64,000 nucleotides of DNA, taken from contig VCCP01000004.1 of NCBI GenBank assembly GCA_005765155.1, positions 310,001 to 374,000 on the forward strand, read 5' to 3'. Of this stretch, positions 9,033-20,261 are shown in pieces. How positions within the stretch are numbered: position 1 is the stretch's first letter; each line of letters opens with the position of its first letter. A program made the translations under genes and the position numbers. This DNA comes from Zelopaecilomyces penicillatus. Its lineage: Eukaryota > Ascomycota > Sordariomycetes > Hypocreales > Pseudodiploosporaceae. Below the pieces are notes generated by a model that saw only the letters and a program-made list of their open reading frames with translations, was not told the origin of the DNA and ran no database searches.

Positions 9033-12000
9033 TCAACTAGGCTGAGGGGATGAGGAGGTAGCCTTCGTCTCAACTACACTGGCAGCGATGGCATCTTTCC
9101 CACTCTGGTCCTCGAGGTATAACTTTTCAAGTTCCTCTTCTGCAGTAAGTCTTGATGGATTCTTGTCCATTTGACATTTCTCCAGTATAGCTGCTACCTT
9201 GTCAAATGTCGTGGATGCGGTCTTGAACCTTCCTTCTGCGGGAAATGTTTCTCCAAGCTTACGTCGTAGCATTGCTCTCTTCTGATCTGATATCTCGTTT
9301 TCAATAGTTATAACAATTTCGAATATCTCGGTTGCCTTCTTGAACTGTTGATCATTGAAATATGCCAACCCAAGGCAACATTGTGACACTCGTAAGAGAA
9401 GATTGTCCTTGTCGGCCGTCCCTTTTCGGATTGTGTTAACATGCTCAAATAGAGTGATTGCGTTTTCCATTTGTCTATTTTCATAATATGCACATCCAAG
9501 TAAAAGCTCTGAAGCTAGTCGAGAAATATGCTCCTTATCGAATATCTCTTGTTGGACTGTCACCAGATAATCCAATATCTTGATGGCTTTCTTCACTTGT
9601 CCGTCTCTCAGATAGCCTCTTCCCAGGGTGTGTTGCGATGCTAATGAAGAGGAATCTTTCTCACTCAATATCTCCTTGCGTATTGCGACCACATTTTCAA
9701 GCAAGTCGATTGCTCTTTTCAACTGTCCATCCTCGAGATAGGCCCTTCCAAGTTCATACTCTGAAGTTAGTCGAGCAACATCGTTCTTATGCAGAACATT
9801 CTGCCGTAGTGTGGCTACTCGTTCCAATATCGGGATTGCAATGTTGTACTGCTCGTCTTCGAGGTATGCCGACCCAAGTAGGTGTTCTGAATGCAGCCGG
9901 CCTTGATCATTCTCATCATGGATCACCTCCTGGATTGACAATATGTGACCAAGTATGTCGATGGCGGCTTTATATCTGCCGTCTTCAATGTATGCTATTG
10001 CAAGTTCTTGCTGCGCTACTAATCGGTCATGATCCGTTTCATCCAACGTCTCCTTCACACCAACCACATATTCATATATCGTGATGGCTTCTTTTATACG
10101 TCCACTAGTGACATATGCAAATGCAAGCAACTGTTGCGATATTAATCGTTTACGGTCTGTCTTAGCTCGCGTCTCATTCTCGACTGATGTTATATGATCG
10201 AGCATTATAATCGCATCTTTCGCACGCCCATCATATAGATATGCCCTTGCAAGTTCATGCTCTGATGATAATCGTAAATGGTGTTTCTCATCTAGTGTAT
10301 GTCGCTGTGTTTGTGTTATATTCTCGAGAATTTCCAAAGATTTCTTGGTTTGTCGTGCTTCGAGGTATGCAAATGCAAGTGCGTGTTCAGAAATTAATCG
10401 AGTCTGGTCCTCCTCATCCAAGATTTCTTTCTGAACAGATGTAATATGCTCAAATAATTTAATTGCCTCATTGATTCGTCGGCTTCCGAGATATGCGCGC
10501 GCCAGTCCCTCCTCGGCTGCTAGTCGGTCATGGTCGATCTCATATTGGTGGCTCTGCCTCCACTGACAAAGCTCCTCATAACATCTTGCGGCTTCTTCAA
10601 ACCGTCTATCACTCAGATGAAAAGCTCCAACTTCTTCTAAAAGAATGTAGGTATCGTTCACATTAAGCCCATCGCTGTAGTGGAAAAGACGTGTCACATG
10701 TGGCAAATACTCTCTCCTCAAAGCATCGCATGTACAGCCTCTCGCGGGGAAGATGTTTGCAAGATGACTTATTGCATCGTTTGCCACCTTTTCCATTCGG
10801 TTTTGGCTGTTGACCCATTGTCGAGTTGCCATGTGTACAAGACTGTGCATGTCGAATGTGTTGCTTCCTTCCCGACGAGCGAGAAACGAGTAGCTGCAAA
10901 GCAAGCCGACCGCCCATTCTGTCCTTTCATGATCTGTGTTGGGCAAGATTGATTGAGGAATCGCCTTTGGTTCGACACATGATATAAATGATAAGAGATC
11001 AACAGCGACATCATCTGATTTTTGGAGCTGGTCAAAGGTTACGAGCCATGTTGTCCCAACAGCGTTTCGTGAATCTTTGTATCGGGTGGTATCTTTGAAC
11101 TCTCTACCCAGAACTCCAGCAACATCCTTCTCGGCGCCTTGCAAAAGCCCCAAATATGTTTGAATCGGTGCCTTCGTCTGGTTGAGATATGCGGCAGCCT
11201 GCGTGATGGCAAGCGGAAGAAAGGTCAAATAAGTAAGCAGTTCCACAACCAGCTCTTTGTCATGAAGTAGCGATTTACGAATCAAACAATTCTTGAACAG
11301 GTTAGCTGCATCTGATTCGTCCATTTGTTCAATATCAATCACATCAGATTGGGCAAAGTCTGCCGCGATGTGTCCGGATCTGGTTGTCATTAACACAATA
11401 CCAGTCTCGCTCTGAGGGAAGAACTCTTCCAGGCCAGATTTAGCAGCAGATCCAGTAATAAGGTCCTCATCATCGGCGTTATCGACGACAAAGAGCCATT
11501 TACCAGCTTCATCGGAACTGAGATATTGGCAAACCAGATCCTTGACGTCGTCATCTTGGTGACTCTTTTGCAAACCAAGCTTTTTGGCAATCTCCGTATA
11601 GGCTCGCTCCGCACTCTCTTCACTTAGTACTGGCACCCAAAAGATAGAATAGTCTGGTCGTTTCTTTTTCGTTTCGTAGACAAACCGCAGAGCTATCTGA
11701 GTCTTGCCAACTCCACCGAGCCCGACAAGTGTTGCTTTTTGACATGGCTCCTCGCCAAAAAACTTCTCCTCAAGCATTTCCAGAACGCTTGTCCGACCTG
11801 TGAACCGGGTGTTTTTGGTAAGTCCAATGTAGTAGCATCCTGGTTTCTGATCTGCGATTACTTCGGCTTCTAATATTCCCGTCATATTTTAGTGTGTGCT
11901 AAGTAGACAATAGATCAAGATTTTTACCAACCTTTTTCCTCGGTCTTCAATGGAGGAATTTCGTCAAGTAATGCTCTGGCAAATGACGCTGCCATGGCCG

Positions 12001-12903
12001 CCGCATATGGCTGCCACTCTTTATTCTTATAGCGGTCACCGTAATCACACACCCCTCGAATGACACCGACCGGAATTCGATTCATGGTTCCCGCTGCTTC
12101 CATCTCTAAGCCGATGATACCGTACTTGTCTCTTAGTTCATTCCTTTTTTGCGCACTTTTCAAGAGTTTGTCTCCTGATCCAATCGGCCCATACCACACC
12201 CGAGTACGTTTTGCGTCTGGCCGTCGAGTACGGTTGGCCGTTTCCTCCGACCCGTCAACATGAGTCAAGAACAATGTGTCGCTGTCCTGGCCCGGATCAT
12301 CAAAAGTGCCAGTTGCATGCTCGTGATTGCGGATTCTCTCATAGTAGGGCAAAAAGCGGGCCGGTTCATTCGGCGCGTCGAGCTTGATGCTGCTGATTGC
12401 CGATTGAACGATTTGGATAGTCGTTGCAAGAAAGTTTCCAAGTCGAAGCTGTTGGAAGCCGTCATCTGTTTCCTTTCCGAGTTCATATGCAACAATTCCA
12501 GCGCCGTTGCCGTCAGGAAGACCAACGAGCACGTCGCCAAGTCGAATGTCGCGCGTTGGAGTTTGAGATAGATCAGGCAGGCCCGCTGCCACACCAACGA
12601 GCAGCCCGAACCAAGATTAGGGAAGAACATCTTGACCTGGCTGGCGAGTGCAGCCGCAGATGCGGTCCCGTATTCCTGCCCTGCTGGAAATGTTGCTATC
12701 ACAATGTTATGGCCGCCCATGGTACCTGCGTGGAACACATAGTCATCGCCTCGGCCAACCTGGAATCGGCCGTGGTGTCGCTCATCCAGCAATTCCAGGG
12801 CGGCTCGTGCCTCTATCTCAAGAGGTGCAATCCAGACCACCTTGTAGTCTGCGGGGTTGAGAGCGACTCTTTGATAGGGGGCGGTCGATTGTGATATTGA
12901 CAT
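9033..12903 (-). CDS. Fungal NOD-like receptor (PNP-NB-ARC-TPR) with an apparent -1 frameshift
   Basis: A STAND/NLR protein of about 1268 aa. Exons are 12903-11932 and 11869-9033 (minus strand). Residues 1-320 form a nucleoside-phosphorylase effector domain (start DYKVVWIAPLEIEARAALE, end GLEMEAAGTMNRIPVGVIRG). NB-ARC follows, with P-loop GLGGVGKTQIAL, Walker B KWLFVVDNADD, FLPLAITQAAAYL and an MHD-like FDMHSLVHMA. About twelve TPR units of 42 residues make up the C-terminus. Such receptors sense non-self or pathogen signals and can trigger heterokaryon-incompatibility-type death. In the PNP core the frame changes between PNL and FGLLVGVAAG: one base seems missing between 12612 and 12613, where homologous blocks read NLRFGL. 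No intron phase explains the change. It is either a real lesion or a sequencing error, since the rest is open. Confidence 0.85.
9120..10640 (-). repeat. Tandem 126-bp coding repeat (TPR array of the NLR)
   Basis: About twelve consecutive 42-residue units share the pattern LgxAYLxxGxxxxAIxxLExvvxv followed by a variable acidic turn and rLxSEh. In the DNA this is a 126-bp period. Units are clearly related but diverged, unlike the near-identical arrays of some incompatibility loci. The array is the presumed ligand-sensing part. Confidence 0.8.
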
Positions 12904-14452
12904 GTTGTGCTGACGGGTTCGTCTGATCTTATGAAACAGATCATTTGTTTTCGCAGTCTAGATAGGCAAATGTGACTTCGAGAAATCGTAATGAGATCAA
13001 GGTAGATTTCAGTATATTTCACTCCGTGCGCAGCTGACTTGATAGAGTTGCTGTTACAAAAGGTGTGCTGTTGGGCGTTGTAAAAAGACACAAAATGCAA
13101 AAACTGAGGCCATCGTTAAAAAACCCCGCGCATGCAGCAGGGTTCATCCTCCAATCACAAGTCAATAAAACTTTTGCGACTGCTGAAGGTGAGTTTCATC
13201 ATCTGGGGTTGGGGGAAGATATTCCAAAGCTTTACTCACAGGCGATCGCGTTGCTAAGCGTAGCCCACAGCGTTGGCGGATACTACAACAACGATATCAA
13301 TATCCAAAGCGACTACCAAGAGGACCTGAACTACCTAGTGCCTATCTGGTCCTATCCAATCATTTGGCACTGAGGCCACAGCAACCATCACCCTGGTGCT
13401 GTCAATCACAGTGTGTTGATACAGTACTAGGGATGCTTAATAGGCTGCATGCTTGCAAGGATAATGGCGCTTTGCTTTGACAACAACAAACGACCAATCA
13501 TCACAGGCATAATGAGAGAAGACTAAGACTATAAACTTATGAAACTAATATATGTACAAGCGCGCTAACTCTATTTTAATGTTTAACTCTTAATGATCAA
13601 CTACAATACAAGCTACAATACAACGCCATTGATGCGCCGATGCCACTGCGCCCGACCACGGTTTTGTTTTTCCCATTTCCATGTCTCAGCCTTGTCTGTA
13701 TGCCGCCAACACTTCCTCTTGTAGTTTTCAATGCCGTGATGGTAGACAATTCACTCATAAATGTGAAAAAACGGTGATTCAACGTGTCAACTGCCTTGCA
13801 CCATGTTTTCACCAAATTTGAGACAAATGTCGTGAACATGACGGGTAAAATATGACCAGATTCATACTACTCTAGGGTAATGGAGATATACCTGCGTTTG
13901 TCTGCAATTAGGTTTGGCGGCGATTATCAGGCCCTTTTACTTGTTGTACATTGTCCTTTGCGCTTTTTGGATGTTTCGTTGCGTTGGGCTCTTTTGTCAA
14001 GCCGCCTGCCTGCATCTATGGGTCTATATATACCTTATATATCTGTGATGCCTGGAGCTAGGACTTTTCGCCCACAAGTGTGCTCGTACTTCCGTTTCGG
14101 ATGCCGAATGGCAGCATTGGCTGACTTGCCTTTGGTTATGTTATCGCCAGCTTAGAGACCACCCACCTGCTAGGCGAATCCATGGATTCTTTAGCCAATG
14201 CTGCCGAAATTCGTGGGCATGCTTAGGTGCAGAGAGACGTGCGAACTGTCACATATAGAGCATCGATGAACTTTTTTCTTTTTTCAACCAGCATTCATAA
14301 GTGACGAACTCACTATAGCTACAGCAGGGGCGGGTGTGAGAGGGCAATGGATCATTTGTAGTCCTCAACGGCTATTACCGAAATACTCCTGTGCATGTTG
14401 CATATAATGTAAAACCACTCATTTTATTCCTTCTCCTCTGCCCCTTATGCAA
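12904..14452. other. Intergenic, NLR promoter side, no gene seen
   Basis: About 1.5 kb upstream of the NLR and downstream of the TIL gene. Frames such as 13065-13373 and 13880-14155 have no domain, signal or splice support. No repeat or RNA gene recognised. Confidence 0.45.
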
Positions 14453-14760
14453 TCAAGGGCAAGTATGCGGCTCACCACATTGCCCGTCAGAAGTTCGAAC
14501 GAAGCCAGGTTTGCAAAAACAGCCAACCCTACAGACGTCGGCGCAGGCAACGGATTCCTCGCAAGTGGCATCACACCCTCCGCATGTTGTAAATTCTTCC
14601 TAAAAAGAAGATGGCGTCAATTAATACATATGGCGTGCTTGTTTTTCCTGTTGATCACGATACGTACACCGCTATTGCACTTGTCCTCGTGCGCGCCTAG
14701 TTGGGGCAAGGCCGCTATGCAGCCGATGAAGATAATGAATACAGTCCAAGAAGCTTTCAT
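14453..14760 (-). CDS. Secreted TIL-domain cysteine-rich protein, probable serine protease inhibitor
   Basis: A 79-aa protein from two exons, 14760-14668 and 14599-14453 (minus strand), phase 0. The intron has a GTACGT donor and a TTTTTAG acceptor. Residues 1-18 form a signal peptide (MKASWTVFIIFIGCIAAL). The mature part has exactly ten cysteines in the trypsin-inhibitor-like (TIL, Ascaris-inhibitor) order: KCNSGEEFTTCGGC, then CEESVAC, VCRVGCFCKPGFVR and a final GQCGEPHTC. The C-x-C-x-x-G-F-V-R block and the closing G-x-C are typical of the family, which blocks serine proteases through a loop held by five disulfides. TIL proteins are well known in animals and less common in fungi. A role against host, competitor or self proteases is inference. 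It was found by reading the splice, not from a long ORF. Confidence 0.85.
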
Positions 14761-17080
14761 CTTGAGAAAATACTTTGGATGGGGGATATAAATTAGCGCT
14801 TTTTCTTCTTTTGCTGATTGGCATGTCGTCAGACCTACCGATCAGATGGGTACCAGCTTGGTATGATATGATAGCAGCGATGAACCGTGAGGATCGACTT
14901 TCTCGAGTCAGGTATTCAAAGATGCTTGGCTGTGTTTGACGGATCGAGGAGCTACCGGAACAGCAAAGACGGAGGGGAAGGGAGAGCTTTATATCGTTTG
15001 TTACTGGAGATATGCGTTCGCTGGCTGATGCAGCTGCATCCACACCCCATCACGGAACTGAGATCATTATCCCTATCTACCAATGGGGATCGTCTATTTT
15101 TTGTAATCAATTGCGTTCCCGCTCTATAGGTCCCTACCTGGGAGAAGTCGTGTGTGCTATGTAATATGTACCAAAGTCAGGGGTTCCATCTGGCAGATGA
15201 GTGCTTCTATGTATCTACGCCTTTGAACCCCTGACTTCGGCACTTGCCAAATTAACCCCTGCTAAGTACCACCTACTAGCAGATAATTCCTTTTGGAATA
15301 AAACCGTCATTTCTTCCAACGCAGGGCCCTATAAGGACCCCTGTATTTAGCTCTGTAAGCGGTTTTCCCTATAATATTATCAACATACACAGTGGTGTCC
15401 AGCAACTCATATTTTTTTCTTTTTTTCTTCTTCTTGGTTTACGTTGGGATATATATGTTAGGACCAGACTCTTGCTGAGACTTGTGAATGCTGTGAGTTG
15501 GTCGGATTTTTTTTTTTAGTCTTTTAATTTTTGGGGCACGGCCGCGGTATTTGCTGATTAAAGTTGTAGGTGGAGATTAAAGGCTGTTATTTCCAAAGCA
15601 GGTTAATTAGCGTGAACAGTGTGAAGTAGCGTTTTGGTTTTTAGTTGGTTTGCTGATCTCTTTTCTCCGCTAAACCAGCAGTTTATACCCAAGATGGGCT
15701 AAGATGAAATGTGTGAATTGCAAACAGCCAGTATCTTGTTAGCTCTGAAAAGCGCAAAGTTGCTATATATAGAGGGCAGCTCCTAGGACTGCAGTCTTAT
15801 GGCTGCTTTGTACTCAATCAGCTGGAATGTCTCGCAATTTAATGACGGGATAATTTGTGCAATTTTGGGGCTTGTAGGATCCTTCCGTTTATCCACTCAC
15901 AATAGCTCGAGCGATATCGTGCTGTAAGACCTCAGCGAATTGGGATCAGACTAAAGTGGACCTCAGGCTGCTAGTTCACTATCCCCTATAATAAGAGAGG
16001 TAGAATTGGTAATCATAGTAGTTAATGTAGCCTTTATCCATGGTAGTGGGAAATATACAGCAAGTACTCCATACAGACAAACCACACTTTTCATAGCTGA
16101 CCTGACTCTCACTATCCATTCTAACAACCATCATTAGGAAAGGATAGAGCAGTACATATAATATATCAAGCACAACCCAACAGTAATAATTAATGGTTAA
16201 TACTTGGGGTCCTATCTATTGTAGAATCTCTACCCTTATGTATTCCCAAAAACCCATCCCCCCAATTGTGCGATCGTTCGTTTGGCTTTGTTGTCTTCTG
16301 TTCCTGCGTTGTTGGCGATATCAAGACATGTGGGTGAGGTCCAGACCGGTTGGTGTTGCAACCAAAGTATGGGAATGGGAGCAGCTATCGAAATATTGGT
16401 TCGGGCGGGTTTTGCTACAGGGATGACAACATCCACTACAACCCGCTATTAACACCCGCTCTTAGAGATGCAGCCAAGGGCCGTTTATGGCAATTTCGCT
16501 CCGGATCGGGCTTTATCGTATTCCCTATCGATGCAAGCCCCTCTTATGTATTAATAACCGCCCATCTTGACATTGAAATGCCAATTGACTGGCCTACCAT
16601 CCGGGTCATGATGGGGGAGTGCACAGGCAACTATTTGCGGTCAGCAGGCGATAAAATGTTGAAGTTGCATATATTTGCCCCAGGGGCAGTGCCGCCATCT
16701 GCACCCTACAGGCTCGTTGTTCCCCCAACCGTCTTGCCTAGAATGTTCTCGGCGGCCCCCATGCCATCCCATACTCACAAGCTCTCAAGACATTTCATGT
16801 TGTATCAGTATCATTGCTGGTGGAGGGGAATGCGGGGCACGTACGTCACACATATTGCTTTCTTGCAGGTCGTCCAATCGATTATTGCAGTATGCAGCCA
16901 AATGTCATCTCGCTGGTTCAGCTGGTGGGACAAAACGCGAGTTCATAGATGCTGATTTGATGCGAGCCCGAGCCTACAGGCAAGATGGTCGTATTTATGC
17001 AATGGCGCCACCGATACTCCTCACTTTGAATATGACTTGATGTGACCGTGTGTGTGACTCATCTCATTCCATGTGATAGC
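14761..17080. other. Long gene-poor, AT-rich intergenic region
   Basis: No convincing gene on either strand. The largest frame (16350-16955, plus) starts at TTG, lacks any domain and has low-complexity composition. It holds T-runs near 15412-15430 and 15511-15520 and an inverted repeat at 15174-15237. The right end is the promoter side of the deiminase pseudogene. Confidence 0.4.
15174..15237. repeat. 13-bp perfect inverted repeat with a 38-base loop
   Basis: The arm AAGTCAGGGGTTC at 15174-15186 is matched by its exact reverse complement at 15225-15237. It is not a tRNA: there is no cloverleaf and no CCA-stem arrangement. It could be the end-pair of a very short MITE or a transcript hairpin. 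Confidence 0.5.
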
Positions 17081-17088
17081 TATATAAA
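17081..17088 (+). promoter_or_regulatory. TATA box upstream of the deiminase pseudogene
   Basis: TATATAAA lies 109 bp before the ATG at 17197, followed by a CT-rich leader (TCTTCTCATCTCCTCGAGCT). Position and context fit a core promoter that outlived its gene. Confidence 0.5.
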
Positions 17089-17196
17089 CGGGGAAAGAAC
17101 ATTGATTCATCCTCTAGTCTTCTCATCTCCTCGAGCTCCCTCGATTTCCCACCATCACTCTTTGCTCCGCCCAATTTATCCATCCATCGTTGCGAT

Positions 17197-18264
17197 ATGC
17201 CTAACTTCACTCTTCACCGTCGTGCAGAATGGGCACCACACGCTGGAAGCATCTTAGCCTGGCCAGGTCAGCAAGGGTCACTCAAAGATACTCCATAGGC
17301 CCTGGCCAAGGCAACTGAAGAAGTGTCGTCGATTGCGTCGGCCATTGCCCATTTCCAACCTGTTACCGTGCTCGTGGGCAAAGAGCGAGGTGACGAGGTA
17401 AAGGCGCACTTTGCTGAAGTAGAAACGCCATTCCCTGTTTCTATTGTTCAAATCGAAGGCGCCAGTCTGGACATTTGGACTAGAGACTTTGCTTCTACTT
17501 TTGTCTTCAAAGAAAATGGAGGCGATCGCAGCCTCGTTGGTCTCGACTGGACGTTCAATGGTTGGGGCAAGAAGAATGTCTCGACCACAACAGAAACTGT
17601 TGCAAAAACAGTTCTCAGCCACTTCAAATTTGACCGAATTGAAACCACCATTGTGGCTGAAGGCGGAGCTCTGGAGACGGACGGCGATGGGACTTTGTTG
17701 GCGACTGAGTCTTCACTTCTCAGCCGTAACCCTGGCAAATCTCGCCAAGATCTTGAGAAGGAGTTGATTCGTGTCCTTGGCGTTGAAAAAGTCATCTGGA
17801 TCCCCGGCAAAGAAGGCCTTGACACACGAGACCGCCACATCGACTCCCTGGTTAGATTTGCACGCCCTGGCGTTGTAGTGTTGAGCAAGGCTAATGAGGC
17901 CAAGCCCACTGACTGGACTGTTGGCTACGAAGAATCTCTTGAGATCTTGAGCAGCGCCACAGATGCTAAAGGCCGCCCTTTCGAGATCATTGAGGTGGAG
18001 GAGCCTGACGAGGAGTTGTTCGAACCCTCGTCGGAATCAGCTTCAGGGGGCCGTCCAGTGAGAAGTTATGTCAACTTTTTGCTTGTCAATGGAGGCATTA
18101 TCCTACCTCAGTTTGGCGACCCAGCACATGATGCCGCAGCTATCCGGACGGCGCAGAGACTCTTTGGCGATGAGAGGAGAATTTTCCCTGTTTTGATCGA
18201 GCAGCTGCCTCGTCTTGGAAGCGGTGTACATGGCGCCACGCAAGAAATCCCTCGGTTTTCATAG
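17197..18264 (+). pseudogene. Agmatine deiminase / peptidyl-arginine deiminase family, nonsense mutation and lost catalytic Cys
   Basis: One frame of 356 codons matches the guanidino-modifying deiminases that convert agmatine or arginine side chains. The N-terminus reads RRAEWAPHAGSILAWPG and is followed 11 codons later by an in-frame TAG at 17296-17298. After it the same frame runs open to 18264 with LDIWTRDFASTFVF (Asp), VAEGGALETDGDG (Glu), RHIDSLVRF (His) and GGIILPQFGDPAHD. The C-terminal signature normally ends in IHC followed by TQ; here it reads GSGVHGATQEIP, so the nucleophile Cys is Gly (GGC). No GT-AG intron of acceptable size keeps frame across the TAG. Two independent hits on function, but little other decay, suggest recent loss. 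Confidence 0.82.
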
Positions 18265-18839
18265 ATCAAATGAGCAGCATAGGAATTGATATGATTGTTT
18301 GCTTGTAGCCTAGTGTCGCTTCGCCACAGTTGTTCTCTCCATAACTCAAAACCCCCAAACGACGTGTGACTGTTCTAGACCTAATTACAGAGCGGCTATG
18401 GTTGCCCGCACTTTTTGAACTGCTAACCTTAGGCAAGGTGTTGATAGCTGCCGAGACTGAGAAACAGAACACAAGGGTTAGGGGATGGTGAATTAAACAA
18501 AATCTTGTCATTTTGCCAGTATACATTCTCATTTAGTGATGCTTGCTGCCATTTCTTTTCACTTTTGGTTACTAGCAAGTTGTGAAAGCCCAAAACCAGA
18601 AACAAACATGAGCGAAGTACCAAAGAATAAAACAAAATAATATATCTTCATCTTCTTTCCAATACAGTTCCCGGTGATGAATTTGCCCTCCTCATCTACC
18701 TAAAGTAAAAAAGTTGAATCTATATCATAATTCTTCCTTCCCAAAATACACCGTAGGGGCCACACCAGCTGATCCGATCTTCCCAACAACAACAGCAGCA
18801 GCATATTAACTAATTCCAGCCCGTGCCATACTCGGTGCA
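18265..18839. other. Intergenic between convergent genes, no gene seen
   Basis: A 3'-to-3' spacer containing likely polyadenylation-type A/T-rich stretches (for example 18628-18645). No frame with support. Confidence 0.4.
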
Positions 18840-19862
18840 CTAAAAATTTGGATTTGGCGTGCCTGTCTTCCCAGATACCCCATTTATAATAAATGTTATC
18901 AGAACGTCCTTTCTCTCATTGTAGATATGATACACAGCACTTATATATCCATTATAAGTGAAATCAGAGATCGCATCTGTCATAAAGTTTTTTACCAATG
19001 CTCCTTTATCGCCGATAGCTTTAAATAATGATTTCCAGGTCTGTTCAAAGCTCAGCTGCGCTGCTACAGCAACGGTATTCACTGACGAGCCGATCATCGT
19101 TGCAACACCCTCGCGGAGGATAACGTTATCGTTCTTCGAGACTGCCTTGGTGAGCATATACCTGACTTCATCCGGCAAGAGTTTTTTGATCACATATGAA
19201 GCTGGAGGTGAGAGATCTCGGAAGGCATAATGCGTGGATCGGTATAGAGTATAACCCTTCCCGATAGCATACAAAGTCTTCATTTTGTGGCCGACGGGCT
19301 CAGTACGGCGGAGGAGATGTTTGCTGTGCTGTCTTTCGATAGTGTTGATGTCGGTGCCGGTGATGGTGTAGGTGCCGCTGTTTGTGTTGCCTGCTTCCTT
19401 GGGAATTCTAATCATCTCGGGCTCAAAGATGGGAAATTCTTCAACAGGTGGCGGCAAGCTTGATTGCTCCCTAGTCCATGTATAATTCGCAGCGCTAGAA
19501 GAAGTTCTCCATCCAAATACTTCCCCGTTCAAGAATCCTTCTTGACGGACAAAATAGCCATTCTGGCACCAAGATCCGAGCTTATCAAATGATTCAAGTA
19601 TATCAAGAATCGGGAATGTGATCGGATTTTTGGCAAGCATCGTGGCTTCGCATTCTCCATAACTATGGCGTGCACGCCAGTTCGGAATTGAGGCAAATTT
19701 TTGATGGTTGGGGATTGCAAAGTAGGTAACAAGCGCGGTTATCGCTACCATACAGTCTTCATGGAACCTGGGGGTTGGTCCGGTCCGGCAGGTATATCTA
19801 ACCAGGTCCGCACCTTGAGCGCCAGCTAGAAGCGCTGCGGTAATAAAAGTATGCCAAATCAT
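18840..19862 (-). CDS. Secreted protein of unknown function
   Basis: A single-exon 340-aa protein with a clear signal peptide (MIWHTFITAALLAGAQG). I do not recognise a family. The N-terminal half of the mature chain has four well-spaced cysteines (YTC, EDC, GEC, SWC) that could form two disulfides. The middle has a proline-rich linker (SSLPPPVEEFPIFEPE). The C-terminal half has no cysteine, is rich in charged and amphipathic helices and ends GTPNPNF. A dibasic RR (HLLRRTEP, about residue 188) could be a Kex2 site separating the halves, which is inference. The start is the first ATG of the frame, with a TATA-like element about 100 bp upstream. It is convergent with the deiminase pseudogene. 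Confidence 0.65.
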   Translation of the reverse strand: MIWHTFITAALLAGAQGADLVRYTCRTGPTPRFHEDCMVAITALVTYFAIPNHQKFASIPNWRARHSYGECEATMLAKNPITFPILDILESFDKLGSWCQNGYFVRQEGFLNGEVFGWRTSSSAANYTWTREQSSLPPPVEEFPIFEPEMIRIPKEAGNTNSGTYTITGTDINTIERQHSKHLLRRTEPVGHKMKTLYAIGKGYTLYRSTHYAFRDLSPPASYVIKKLLPDEVRYMLTKAVSKNDNVILREGVATMIGSSVNTVAVAAQLSFEQTWKSLFKAIGDKGALVKNFMTDAISDFTYNGYISAVYHIYNERKDVLITFIINGVSGKTGTPNPNF

Positions 19863-19958
19863 AACTGTAGTGTTGTGAGAATGAGACTAAGAATGTGATT
19901 GAGAATGAAACTGTTGTTGTGATGTGCGGTTTTCGGTTCTTTGCTTACAATGATGAGA

Positions 19959-19967
19959 TATATATAA
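19959..19967 (-). promoter_or_regulatory. TATA-like element of the secreted protein gene
   Basis: A TATATATA-type run about 100 bp upstream of the start at 19862 on the minus strand. Confidence 0.4.
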
Positions 19968-20261
19968 TGTTAACAGTGAACGGTTTTATCCACCATGTTT
20001 ATGTCATTTATGGTCACCACCGCTGCTTTAGGTACAAACGATATCAATAAAATTCGATAGTGGATCTAGCGGGAGGGTATTAAACTTGGCATACACAATA
20101 TTGGTCCCCGGGCTCACTAAGCTTACCATGCTAGTCAATGCTTTTCGGTAGAGGGAAGCTACGCAGTTCAGAAAACCCAGATAAATTAACGTATGTATTC
20201 ATGGAGCAGCCAATTCCCATGTGAATTAGAAGGCATGTCTTGATTGCAGAGAATCCTTCAT

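Noticed and set aside
9638..10084. Plus-strand frame antisense to the NLR TPR array
   Set aside because: It mirrors the periodic 126-bp coding repeat of the opposite strand and has no independent support.
12265..12592. Continuation of the first NLR frame past the PNP core
   Set aside because: The translation after MFFPNLG loses all family similarity, while the alternative frame recovers FGLLVGVAAG; treated as the out-of-frame side of the frameshift, not a separate short protein.
15174..15237. Inverted repeat as a tRNA
   Set aside because: One long stem only; no cloverleaf arms, anticodon loop or internal promoter boxes.
16350..16955. 201-codon open frame in the gene-poor region
   Set aside because: It begins at TTG rather than ATG and has no recognisable domain, signal peptide or splice partners; judged a chance frame.
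17268..17298. A short intron as explanation of the TAG in the deiminase
   Set aside because: GTCAGC to CATAG is about 32 bases and shifts the reading frame, so it does not rescue the protein.
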